From positions 1-38,609 of the forward strand of contig MERQ01000075.1 of the NCBI GenBank assembly GCA_001770655.1: 38,609 nucleotides of DNA, read 5' to 3'. The notes under the pieces are model-generated. The model worked only from the letters and a program-made list of their open reading frames with translations, was not told where the DNA came from and made no database searches. Source of the DNA: Betaproteobacteria bacterium RIFCSPLOWO2_12_FULL_68_20 (GTDB taxonomy: Bacteria; Pseudomonadota; Gammaproteobacteria; Burkholderiales; SG8-39). Position 1 is the first letter of the stretch; each line of letters opens with the position of its first letter. The translations under genes and the position numbers were made by a program. This document shows, piece by piece, positions 32,788-38,609 of the stretch.

Positions 32788-33474
32788 ATCGGGTCGGGGC
32801 GGGCTTTTAGCCCGCCCCTCCCACACCACCCGGCATGCGGGTCCGCACCGGGCGGTTCATGAACATGCGATACACGCCGCTTGGCGTACACGGCGTTAGC
32901 GCAAGATCAAGGCTGGTGGCATGACCCAGCGCCAGCGATGGCTCACCCGGTCGGGTTCGGCGCCACGCACGAGCTGTCCACGACTCCTCCTTGTGTCCAT
33001 GTTCGGCCCTTCGTTGCCTCTGTCTCTTGTGGAAACCTCCGCAACTACTATGGCCTCTGCTGACCTCTGCCCGTTCACGTGCGCAATTGCTCGCGCACGC
33101 GCTCCCGGCGCCCGCCCCAGGGTCCGGTGGCATCTCCACGCCTTTCGGCGTGGGCCTCAGTCCGGCTCCCATAGCGAACCCCGATCGCCCTTCGGACAGA
33201 TCTCCCCGAATAAGAACATAAGCCTTCAGTGCACAACCGCCGCATTTACCCTGCTCCTGGACACCGCGGGCTTCGTCATCTTGTGCTGACTCGCCCCAGA
33301 GCTGAGCCTTCTATGCGATTTCTGTTCGTCGGCTCGCACCTTTGCGCTCGGGCTTCCTTCAGACAAATCCTCGCGGACTTGCCCTTGCCTTCGGCTCGTG
33401 GTTATCCTGATTGCATCGGGTCCTCCCACAGGGGACTTTCACCCCACAAGCTCATGCCCATGTCGGGCGTACAC
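32788..33474 (-). mobile_element. ORF-less group II intron (probably class C), inserted in an attC site
   Basis: On the minus strand a 687-base element reads as a group II intron. The 5' part has GTGAAAGTCCCC (domain I) and GCCGAAAGGCGTGGAGATGCC. A short remnant of the intron-encoded protein start (about MDTRRSRGQL) is at about 32990. Domain V is at 32825-32856 (ACCGCCCGG paired with CCGGGTGGT, with a CGC triad). Domain VI is at 32796-32818 (GGGGCGGGC hairpin), and the 3' end is GACCCGAT at 32788. The reverse transcriptase is almost wholly deleted. The 3' flank TAGACCGC is the bottom strand of an attC R'' core, the known target of class C-attC introns. The 5' boundary (GTGTACGCCC at 33474) is less sure, as GTGCG is the usual start. 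This accounts for most of the gene-free stretch 32773-33582. Confidence 0.8.
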
Positions 33475-33530
33475 CTCCGCTTGCAGGGGACGCGCCGCAA
33501 GCGGCGCGCCCCTGAAGCGGGGCGTTACGC
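33475..33530 (+). other. Right part of an attC-like recombination site, split by the intron
   Basis: CCGCTTGCAGGGG (33478-33490) pairs with CCCCTGAAGCGG (33509-33520) except for one extra G in the left arm. This extrahelical base is a hallmark of attC hairpins. The inner stem is CGCGCCGC-AA-GCGGCGCG (33491-33508). The right core GTTACGC (33524-33530) is close to GTTRRRY. The missing left core, GCGGTCTA, is across the intron at 32780-32787. Together they would make an attC of about 64 bases at the end of the first cassette. Confidence 0.65.
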
Positions 33531-33548
33531 CGCAAGCGATGGCGGCCT

Positions 33549-33582
33549 TGACATGTCATATATGGTATAGCCACAATGTGGC
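33549..33582 (+). promoter_or_regulatory. Palindromes just upstream of the higB-type toxin gene
   Basis: TGACATGTCA (33549-33558) is a perfect palindrome. GCCACA-A-TGTGGC (33570-33582) is a perfect inverted repeat ending exactly at the ATG. Between them the AT-rich TATATGGTATAG could hold a -10 element. Such sites fit repression by the Xre-type antitoxin HigA. No Shine-Dalgarno sequence is present, so translation may be leaderless. Confidence 0.5.
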
Positions 33583-33864
33583 ATGTGGCGCATCGAGGAG
33601 CACCGCCGCGTCGACAAGCAGCTTTCGAGAGCGCCGCGGGAAATCCTCAAGCGGTACGAGAAATGGAAGGACATCGCGATGCTTTCCGGACCACCCGGCC
33701 TTCGCCTCATCCGAGGGTTTAACGACGAGGCCTTGTCCGGGAAATGGGACGGTCACCGATCTTCCCGCCTCGGGCTGCAGTGGCGCGTGATCTACCTGAC
33801 CGTATCGGATCAGCAGCTGTTTCAGGTGATGACGGTTACCCCTCACGACTATCGGAGGCCATAG
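33583..33864 (+). CDS. higB: RelE/HigB-type toxin
   Basis: A 93-residue basic protein of the RelE superfamily. The N-terminal helix has VDKQLSRAPREILKRYEKW. The core is GKWDGHRSSRLGLQWRVIY and the C-terminus VTPHDYRR provides the His/Tyr/Arg residues typical of ribosome-dependent mRNA endonucleases. The toxin gene comes first and the antitoxin second, the HigBA order. The antitoxin ATG follows the stop without a gap. It probably forms one cassette with higA between two attC-like sites; toxin-antitoxin cassettes are common in sedentary integrons, where they discourage loss of the array. Confidence 0.88.
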   Translation: MWRIEEHRRVDKQLSRAPREILKRYEKWKDIAMLSGPPGLRLIRGFNDEALSGKWDGHRSSRLGLQWRVIYLTVSDQQLFQVMTVTPHDYRRP

Positions 33865-34125
33865 ATGAGCCAGTTTCGACCTGCGAAGAAGCGCATCACC
33901 GTCTCGGTGGGTGAGTCCGTACGCATCGTTCGTGAGCTGCAGGGCCTGAGCCAGAATCAGCTCGCCGAGCGCACGGGCATTCCGCAAGCGACCCTTTCTG
34001 CCATCGAGAACGACCGCGTCCGCTTGGGTGTTGAGCGTGCGAAAGTGCTGGCCCGGGCGCTCAAGTGCCACCCGGCTGTTCTGGTTTTTCCGGGCTGGGA
34101 AGACCGTCTTGCATCTGCGGCATAA
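33865..34125 (+). CDS. higA: Xre-family antitoxin (HigA type)
   Basis: An 86-residue protein with an Xre/Cro helix-turn-helix at about residues 20-72 (VRELQGLSQNQLAERTGIPQ, then TLSAIENDRVRLGVERAKVL). It would bind both the toxin and the palindromes upstream of the toxin gene. A Shine-Dalgarno sequence (CGGAGG) lies in the end of the toxin gene. The gene begins directly after the toxin stop. The second attC-like site starts 6 bases after its TAA. Confidence 0.9.
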   Translation: MSQFRPAKKRITVSVGESVRIVRELQGLSQNQLAERTGIPQATLSAIENDRVRLGVERAKVLARALKCHPAVLVFPGWEDRLASAA

Positions 34126-34131
34126 GCTGGC

Positions 34132-34186
34132 GCCTAACTCGGAAGCAGAACCGCAAGCGGCGCGCGTCTGAAGCCGGGCATTGAGC
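34132..34186 (+). other. attC-like recombination site after the higBA cassette
   Basis: GCCTAAC (34132-34138) is a perfect left core (RYYYAAC). The right core ATTGAGC (34180-34186) fits GTTRRRY except for the first base. Between them CTCGG pairs with CCGGG and CAGA with TCTG around an AAG/AAG internal loop, then CCGC-AA-GCGG forms the tip. The interior shares CGCAAGCGGCGCGC and CTGAAGC with the site at 33475-33530, so the two sites are related. The altered cut position suggests it may be inactive. Confidence 0.65.
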
Positions 34187-34198
34187 ATTTCGCAACCG

Positions 34199-34705
34199 AT
34201 GTCTCTGATTCGAAAAAGTCGTGAAGCAGATTCGGCGGCGATGCTGGCAATTGTCAACGCCGCTGCGCAGGCTTATCGAGGGGTGATCCCGGCCGACCGG
34301 TGGCGGGAACCCTATATGCCGCCGGATGAGCTGGACAAGGAGATTGCGGATGGCGTCATCTTCTGGGTGGCGGAGGAAGACGGGCGTCTGTTGGGGGTTA
34401 TGGGAATTCAGGACAAGGAAGAAGTCGCTCTGGTGCGCCACGCCTACGTCGCTCCAAGCGTGCAAAGGAGGGGCGTGGGGACAAATCTTTTGCGCCATGT
34501 GCAGGGCCTTACGAGCAAACCCATTTTGATCGGCACCTGGGCCGATGCTTCGTGGGCCATCGAGTTCTATCGGAGAAACGGATTCACGGTCGTCCCGAAC
34601 ACGTACAAGGATTCCCTGCTTCGGAGATACTGGTCGATCCCGGCAAGACAGGTCGAAACGTCGGTGGTACTTGCCGATGGACGGTGGATGGATGCCCAAC
34701 AGTAA
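34199..34705 (+). CDS. GNAT family N-acetyltransferase
   Basis: A 168-residue acetyl-CoA-dependent N-acetyltransferase. Motif A is visible as VRHAYVAPSVQRRGVGTNLLRHV (about residues 78-100), where QRRGVG is the pyrophosphate-binding loop. Motif B is WAIEFYRRNGFTVV. The substrate is unknown; such genes are frequent integron cassettes and sometimes modify antibiotics or toxins. The ATG at 34199 is preferred, 12 bases after the attC-like site. GC is below that of the chromosomal genes. No attC is visible after the stop, so this is probably the last cassette of the array. Only 6 bases separate it from the next gene. Confidence 0.88.
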   Translation: MSLIRKSREADSAAMLAIVNAAAQAYRGVIPADRWREPYMPPDELDKEIADGVIFWVAEEDGRLLGVMGIQDKEEVALVRHAYVAPSVQRRGVGTNLLRHVQGLTSKPILIGTWADASWAIEFYRRNGFTVVPNTYKDSLLRRYWSIPARQVETSVVLADGRWMDAQQ

Positions 34706-34711
34706 CGATTG

Positions 34712-35224
34712 ATGAACTCCACCCGCACCGCCCGCACGCTCACCCGCTACAACGCCTGGGCGAACCAGGTGATCTTCGACGCCGTCGCCAAGCTCCCGCC
34801 CGGCGAAGCGACCAAGGAGCGACAGACCCTGTTCAAGAACATGGTCCACACGCTCAACCACAACTACGTCATCGACCGCATCTTCCAGGCGCACCTCGAA
34901 GGCCGCCCGCACGGCTACACGGCGCGCAACACGCCCGATCACCCTCCCCTCGATGAGCTGTGGCGCGCGCAGCAGGAGATCGACGCGTGGTACGTCAAAT
35001 GGAGCGACGCACTCACCGATGCTGCGCTCGAGGGGCGCGTGAAGTTCACCTTCGTAGGCGGCGGCGAGGGCGAGATGACGCGCGGCGAGATCCTGCTGCA
35101 TCTCGTCAACCACACGTCGTATCACCGCGGCTTCGTCGCCGACATGTTCTTCCAGGTGCCGGTGCGCGCGCCGGTCACCGACCTCACCGTGTTCCTGAGA
35201 GACGCACGACCTCACCTGGATTGA
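34712..35224 (+). CDS. DinB-family protein
   Basis: A 170-residue four-helix-bundle protein of the DinB/YfiT superfamily, which usually carries a metal site and often transfers or reacts with small thiols. The His ligands expected are in HTLNHNYVIDRIF (near residue 46) and LLHLVNHTSYHRGF (near residues 130-140). The function is unknown, as for most of the family. High GC returns here, so it probably belongs to the resident chromosome. The ATG at 34712 is used, because the TTG three bases before is less likely. It is only 6 bases after the acetyltransferase stop, so the old promoter seems to have been displaced by the array. Confidence 0.87.
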   Translation: MNSTRTARTLTRYNAWANQVIFDAVAKLPPGEATKERQTLFKNMVHTLNHNYVIDRIFQAHLEGRPHGYTARNTPDHPPLDELWRAQQEIDAWYVKWSDALTDAALEGRVKFTFVGGGEGEMTRGEILLHLVNHTSYHRGFVADMFFQVPVRAPVTDLTVFLRDARPHLD

Positions 35225-35234
35225 AGGAGGATTC

Positions 35235-35873
35235 ATGAAAGTCGGAGTGCTCGGTTCGGGCGCGGTCGCCCAGACGCTCGGGAGCGGTTTCCTCAAGCAC
35301 GGCCACGAAGTGACGATGGGAACGCGCGACGCGAAGAAGCTCGCCGATTGGGTGTCGCAGAACCCGAAAGGCCGCGTGGCGAGCTTCGCTGAGGCGGCGA
35401 AGTCCGGCGAGCTGGTGGTGCTGGCGGTGAAGGGAGCGGTCGCCGCGGAAGCGTTGCGCGCCGCGGGCGCCGCCAACCTCTCTGGCAAGCCGGTGATCGA
35501 TGCGACCAACCCGCTCGCCGACTCGCCGCCGGTCAACGGCGTGCTGAAGTTCTTCACCAGCCTCGACGAATCGCTGATGGAGCGCCTGCAGCGCGATCTT
35601 CCGGACGCGAAGCTGGTGAAGGCGTTCAACTCTGTGGGCAACCGCCGCATGGTGAACCCGCAGTACGCCGGCGGGAGACCCACGATGTTCATCTGCGGCA
35701 ACGACGAAGCCGCGAAGAAGACGGTGAGCGGGATCCTCGATCAGTTCGGCTGGGAGGTCGCCGACATGGGGAAAGCCGAAGCCGCGCGGGCGATAGAGCC
35801 GCTATGCATGCTGTGGTGCATCCCGGGGTTCCTCGGCAACGAGTGGACGCACGCTTTCAAGCTGCTGCACTAG
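35235..35873 (+). CDS. NADPH-dependent F420-reductase-like oxidoreductase
   Basis: A 212-residue protein with an N-terminal Rossmann fold: MKVGVLGSGAVAQTLGSGF is the dinucleotide loop and MGTRD is a probable NADP-phosphate contact. It continues with VIDATNPL and LVKAFNSVGNRRM, characteristic of the NADP-oxidoreductase/F420-dependent family. In betaproteobacteria without F420 such proteins reduce other, unknown substrates. The start has a near-perfect Shine-Dalgarno sequence (AAGGAGG) 6 bases before the ATG and follows the DinB gene by 10 bases, so the two are probably one transcript. Confidence 0.88.
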   Translation: MKVGVLGSGAVAQTLGSGFLKHGHEVTMGTRDAKKLADWVSQNPKGRVASFAEAAKSGELVVLAVKGAVAAEALRAAGAANLSGKPVIDATNPLADSPPVNGVLKFFTSLDESLMERLQRDLPDAKLVKAFNSVGNRRMVNPQYAGGRPTMFICGNDEAAKKTVSGILDQFGWEVADMGKAEAARAIEPLCMLWCIPGFLGNEWTHAFKLLH

Positions 35874-35919
35874 GGGTATTGGGCCCCTCCTGCGGGCTCA
35901 CTGTGTAAACGGGTTCGGC

Positions 35920-35938
35920 TCTGCCGCGTTAAGGCAGA
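35920..35938 (+). promoter_or_regulatory. Hairpin TCTGCC/GGCAGA just before the HEPN gene
   Basis: A perfect 6-bp inverted repeat with a 7-base loop ends 8 bases before the ATG at 35947. It could be an operator for self-regulation of the following gene pair or fold in the mRNA near the start. It is short, and chance occurrence is possible. Confidence 0.35.
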
Positions 35939-35946
35939 CGGGGACG

Positions 35947-36342
35947 ATGATTCCGGTTGAGGAACTCGACAGAGTCGCGCGGGCGCGCCTGGACGACGCC
36001 AAGGCGCTCCTCGCGGCGAGCCGCTACGACGGTGCGGTGTACGTCTGCGGTTATGCGGTCGAAGTAGGATTGAAATCGCGAATCTGCCGCACGCTCGACT
36101 GGGCTGAGTTTCCGGGTACGAGCGGCGAGTTCCAGGCATACCGGAGTTTCCAGACGCACGACCTCGATGTGCTGCTCCGCCTCTCTGGTCAAGAGGCACG
36201 CGTCAAGAGGGATCGCTTCGATCAGTGGAGCGCGCTCGCCGTGTGGGAACCCGAATCTCGATACAATGCCGTCGGCACGGCACAGCCTGCCGACGCTGCG
36301 AAAATGGTCGAAGCCGCAGAACAGCTTCTGGGAGTGCTATGA
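35947..36342 (+). CDS. HEPN-domain protein
   Basis: A 131-residue all-alpha protein of the HEPN type. The first helices read ARARLDDAKALLAASRYDGA and the family mark YVCGYAVEVGLKSRIC follows (about 30-55). RSFQTH (about 73-78) matches the Rx4-6H motif used by HEPN ribonucleases, and HDLDVLLRL follows. HEPN proteins are often the toxin of two-gene systems, in which the partner is commonly a small nucleotidyltransferase. Here the partner (36339-36731) overlaps by ATGA and has no such motif. RNase activity is inferred from one motif and could be absent. Confidence 0.78.
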   Translation: MIPVEELDRVARARLDDAKALLAASRYDGAVYVCGYAVEVGLKSRICRTLDWAEFPGTSGEFQAYRSFQTHDLDVLLRLSGQEARVKRDRFDQWSALAVWEPESRYNAVGTAQPADAAKMVEAAEQLLGVL

Positions 36343-36731
36343 GGCTTGCAGAATTGACCGAGAGATTCCGCCGGCTCGAGTCACATGTCTCGCAACAGAA
36401 AGGCGACTTTTCGCTATTTGCGTTGCTGTTGCGTGAAGGCGCACCTGACCGGTGGGACCTGATCGTTTCGGCGCCCTGGGTCATGCACGACAAGGAGAGC
36501 GCTCTCGACTATTTCGTCGAAACGATCAAATCGGTGCTGGGCGCCGAGGAGCTGGTCAATCTCTCCAGGATCGTATTCGTCGATCCGGACGATGTGTCGA
36601 TAGCGGATCTGAACCGTACCGTCAGCGTGGAGCATGGAAGCGTCGAGATGAGAGACACCACGTTCTCCGGTCAGCCGATCAGGCAGGGCGTGATCATCAC
36701 GTCCAAGAGGCTTGCTGCCGTCGCAAGCTAG
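36339..36731 (+). CDS. Unknown protein coupled to the HEPN gene
   Basis: A 130-residue acidic protein that I do not recognise. It begins at an ATG overlapping the HEPN stop (ATGA). Visible segments are the charged N-terminal helix (LAELTERFRRLESHVS), FSLFALLLREGAPDRWDLIVSAPW, a central helix (SALDYFVETIKSVLG) and the strands LSRIVFVDPDDVSIADLNR. It lacks the GSxxxG and DxD motifs of MNT nucleotidyltransferases and has no membrane helix. By position it may be the antitoxin or effector partner of the HEPN protein, which is an inference. Confidence 0.68.
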   Translation: MRLAELTERFRRLESHVSQQKGDFSLFALLLREGAPDRWDLIVSAPWVMHDKESALDYFVETIKSVLGAEELVNLSRIVFVDPDDVSIADLNRTVSVEHGSVEMRDTTFSGQPIRQGVIITSKRLAAVAS

Positions 36732-36762
36732 GTCGCTCCGGGGCGAGGCATTGCCACAGCCT

Positions 36763-37695
36763 CTACGCATTCAGCTCCGCCAGCACCCGGATGTGCTGCA
36801 CCGCGCTCCTTCCCAGCGCCGATAGCGCGTAGCCGCCCTCGAGGCAGGACACGATCCGCCCCTTCGCGTGCCGGTCGGCGATCGCCTTCACCTGCGCGGT
36901 GACCCAGGCGTAGTCGCCGTCGGTGAAGCGCAGCATCGCCATGTCGTCCTCGGCGTGCGCGTCGAACCCGGCCGAAATGACGACCAGCTGCGGCTTGAAC
37001 TCGTCCAGCGCCGGCACCCAGGCTTCCCTCACCGCCTCGCGAAGCTCGCGCGAGCCCGCGCCCGCGGAGAGCGGCACGTTCACCATGTTCGGCGCCGGGT
37101 CCTCGGTGCCGCAGTACGGGTAGAAGGGGTGCTGGAAGGTCGAGGCCATCAGCACCTGCGGGTCGCCCTCGAAGATGTCCTCGGTGCCGTTGCCGTGGTG
37201 CACGTCGAAATCCACGATCGCGACCCGCTCGAGCCCGTGCGCGGCGAGCGCGTGGCGCGCGGCGACGGCGACGTTGTTGAAGATGCAGAAGCCCATCGGC
37301 CGCGAGCGGCAGGCGTGGTGCCCCGGCGGCCGCACGCAGCAGAACGCGCTCTTCGCCTCCCCCGAGACGACGAGATCGGTCGCCAGCACCGCCGCACCGG
37401 CGGCGCGCAGCGCCGCCCGCAGGCTCCAGCGGTTCATCGCGGTGTCCGGATCCAGGTGCACGGTGCCCTGTTCCGGCGCGACCTGGCGGATGGCCTGCAC
37501 GTACTCGAGCGGGTGCACGCGGGCGAGCTGCTCGTCGGAGGCGAGCGGCGCGTCGTATCGCTTCAGGAACTGGCCGATGCCGGAGGCGATCAGCTGGTCC
37601 TCGATGGCGGCGAGCCGCTCCGGCCGCTCGGGATGGTGCGCGCCCATCTCGTGCTTCAGGCAGTCGGAATGCGTGACAAACGCGGTCTGCGCCAC
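36763..37695 (-). CDS. Histone-deacetylase-family hydrolase (acetylpolyamine amidohydrolase-like)
   Basis: A 310-residue zinc hydrolase of the arginase/deacetylase fold. Family marks are HPERPERL (22-29), RPPGHHA with the catalytic His pair, GFCIFNNVAVAA, VDFDVHHGNGTEDIF with the Asp and His zinc ligands, ISAGFDAHAEDDM with the third ligand, and LEGGYALSALG. Bacterial members deacetylate acetylated polyamines or other small amides, or proteins; the substrate here is unknown. It starts at a GTG (37695), 35 bases from the divergent moxR ATG. Confidence 0.93.
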   Translation of the reverse strand: MAQTAFVTHSDCLKHEMGAHHPERPERLAAIEDQLIASGIGQFLKRYDAPLASDEQLARVHPLEYVQAIRQVAPEQGTVHLDPDTAMNRWSLRAALRAAGAAVLATDLVVSGEAKSAFCCVRPPGHHACRSRPMGFCIFNNVAVAARHALAAHGLERVAIVDFDVHHGNGTEDIFEGDPQVLMASTFQHPFYPYCGTEDPAPNMVNVPLSAGAGSRELREAVREAWVPALDEFKPQLVVISAGFDAHAEDDMAMLRFTDGDYAWVTAQVKAIADRHAKGRIVSCLEGGYALSALGRSAVQHIRVLAELNA

Positions 37696-37718
37696 GCTCG
37701 AAATCTTAACGCATCGAG

Positions 37719-37724
37719 TACAAT
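37719..37724 (+). promoter_or_regulatory. Candidate -10 element (TACAAT) for moxR
   Basis: TACAAT ends 6 bases before the ATG at 37731, in the 35-base gap to the divergent deacetylase gene. No -35 match at 17-base spacing is obvious. If used, the transcript would start at or next to the ATG, giving a leaderless mRNA. There is no Shine-Dalgarno sequence before the ATG, which agrees. Confidence 0.35.
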
Positions 37725-37730
37725 CGCCGC

Positions 37731-38609
37731 ATGCTGCTGAAAGCCGATTTCCACCCGCAATCCGCCGCGCGATCGCCGATCGAGCGCGTGATCGGAGCGG
37801 CCGGCAGGGTGATCCTCGGCAAGGAGCAGCAGGTGCGGCTCGCGCTCGCGTGCGTGCTCGCGCGCGGGCACTTGCTGATCGAGGACGTCCCGGGCGTGGG
37901 CAAGACCATGCTCGCGCACGTGCTCGCCAAGTCGCTCGGCCTGCAGTTCCAGCGCATCCAGTTCACCAGCGACATGCTGCCGGCGGACATCATCGGCGTG
38001 TCGGTGTACGCCCGCGAGACCGGGACATTCAATTTCCACCCCGGGCCGATCTTCGCGCAGGTGATCCTCGCCGACGAGGTCAATCGCGCCACGCCGAAGA
38101 CCCAGTCGGCGCTGCTCGAGGCGATGGAGGAGCACCAGGTGACCGCCGAGGGCGAGACGCGCAAGCTCCCGGAGCCGTTCTTCGTCATCGCCACGCAGAA
38201 CCCGACCGAGCAGGTCGGCACTTTCCCGCTGCCCGAGTCGCAGCTCGACCGCTTCCTGATGAGGATCGAGCTGGGCTATCCCGCGCACGACGCCGAGCGC
38301 GCGCTGCTCGCCGGCACCGACCGGCGCGATCTGCTCGCCACGCAGGAGTCGTGCATGACGCCGGGCGAGCTGGTCGAGCTGCAGGAAAACGTGCGCAAGG
38401 TCCACGTCGCGCCGGCGCTGCTCGACTACGTGCAGGCGATCGTCGAGCACACCAGGCGCTCGCCCGAGTACGTGGCGGGGCTCTCGCCGCGCGCGGCGCT
38501 CGCGCTGGTGCACACGGCGCGCGCCTGGGCGCTGCTCGAGGGCCGCGACAAGGTCATCCCGGAGGACGTGCAGGCGGTGCTCGCCGGGGTGGCCGCGCAC
38601 CGGCTGCGC
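37731..38609 (+). CDS. MoxR-type AAA+ ATPase, 3' end beyond the window
   Basis: The first 293 residues of a MoxR-family ATPase; the frame is still open at the window edge. Walker A is EDVPGVGKT (about 52-60), Walker B ILADEVNRA, sensor 1 FFVIATQNPTEQVGTFPLPE and the arginine-finger segment LDRFLMRIELGYP, with sensor 2 in GLSPRAALAL. MoxR ATPases act as chaperones that, with DUF58 and von Willebrand-type proteins usually encoded next to them, assemble metal-containing or multi-subunit complexes. The partners would be to the right and are not visible. The ATG at 37731 begins the conserved N-terminus, and only a few residues should be missing from the C-terminus. Confidence 0.93.
   Translation, partial: MLLKADFHPQSAARSPIERVIGAAGRVILGKEQQVRLALACVLARGHLLIEDVPGVGKTMLAHVLAKSLGLQFQRIQFTSDMLPADIIGVSVYARETGTFNFHPGPIFAQVILADEVNRATPKTQSALLEAMEEHQVTAEGETRKLPEPFFVIATQNPTEQVGTFPLPESQLDRFLMRIELGYPAHDAERALLAGTDRRDLLATQESCMTPGELVELQENVRKVHVAPALLDYVQAIVEHTRRSPEYVAGLSPRAALALVHTARAWALLEGRDKVIPEDVQAVLAGVAAHRLR

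Noticed and set aside
32250-32790. GTCTAATC direct repeats flanking the first cassette as a transposon target duplication
   Set aside because: The last three bases of the right copy belong to the group II intron end, so the match is partly accidental. No terminal inverted repeats or transposase are present.
32896-33289. Short open frames on both strands within the intron region
   Set aside because: They are translations of intron RNA domains. Only a few codons near 32990 on the minus strand look like a leftover of the intron protein's start.
36339-36731. The HEPN partner as an MNT-type nucleotidyltransferase antitoxin
   Set aside because: The GSxxxG and DxD motifs are absent and the predicted segment order does not fit.

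Overview
The window is about 38.6 kb of GC-rich DNA, apparently from a Gram-negative proteobacterium and most likely a betaproteobacterium. The clues are very high GC in codon third positions, an exported TesA-type esterase beside YbbA/YbbP, the selD/mnmH pair, and CGTCATTTCCGC-type intergenic palindromes. This placement is an inference from gene content, not from a marker gene. There are no rRNA or tRNA genes, CRISPR arrays or transposase genes that I can see.

The first 24 kb is a storage-glucan and trehalose region. After the tail of moeA, a minus-strand pair encodes trehalose-6-phosphate phosphatase (otsB) and a debranching-type glycosidase whose frame is cut by a TAG codon. Divergently from these runs an operon of eight tightly packed genes (2466-20175): glgB, glgE, a treS-maltokinase fusion, a small membrane protein, glk, glgX, treZ and a malQ-treY fusion. 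Every junction either overlaps or is only a few bases apart. Together they form a cycle. TreY and TreZ release trehalose from alpha-glucan, TreS and maltokinase turn trehalose into maltose 1-phosphate, GlgE polymerises this back into glucan, and GlgB, GlgX and MalQ remodel the chains. Glk phosphorylates free glucose. A membrane-anchored OtsA with a sensor-like N-terminus (20358-22601, minus) and the distant otsB add the UDP-glucose route to trehalose. pfkA follows. The otsA gene sits between two direct copies of an approximately 170-base repeat that can fold into several stems.

From 23.9 to 32.1 kb the content is ordinary chromosomal housekeeping: rmuC (its 3' end formed by a palindromic repeat), a relBE-type toxin-antitoxin pair, the ybbA-ybbP ABC system overlapping the divergent tesA, then selD and mnmH sharing a 19-base divergent gap, and a conserved unknown gene.

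From about 32.2 to 34.7 kb the base composition drops and the contents look like an integron cassette array without an integrase in the window. It holds a small membrane protein of unknown function, an attC-like site split by an ORF-less group II intron, a higBA-type toxin-antitoxin cassette, a second attC-like site and a GNAT acetyltransferase. Chromosomal-type genes resume with a DinB-family protein and an F420-type NADP oxidoreductase. They are followed by a HEPN-domain protein overlapping an unknown partner, a histone-deacetylase-family hydrolase and, at the right edge, a truncated MoxR-type AAA ATPase.
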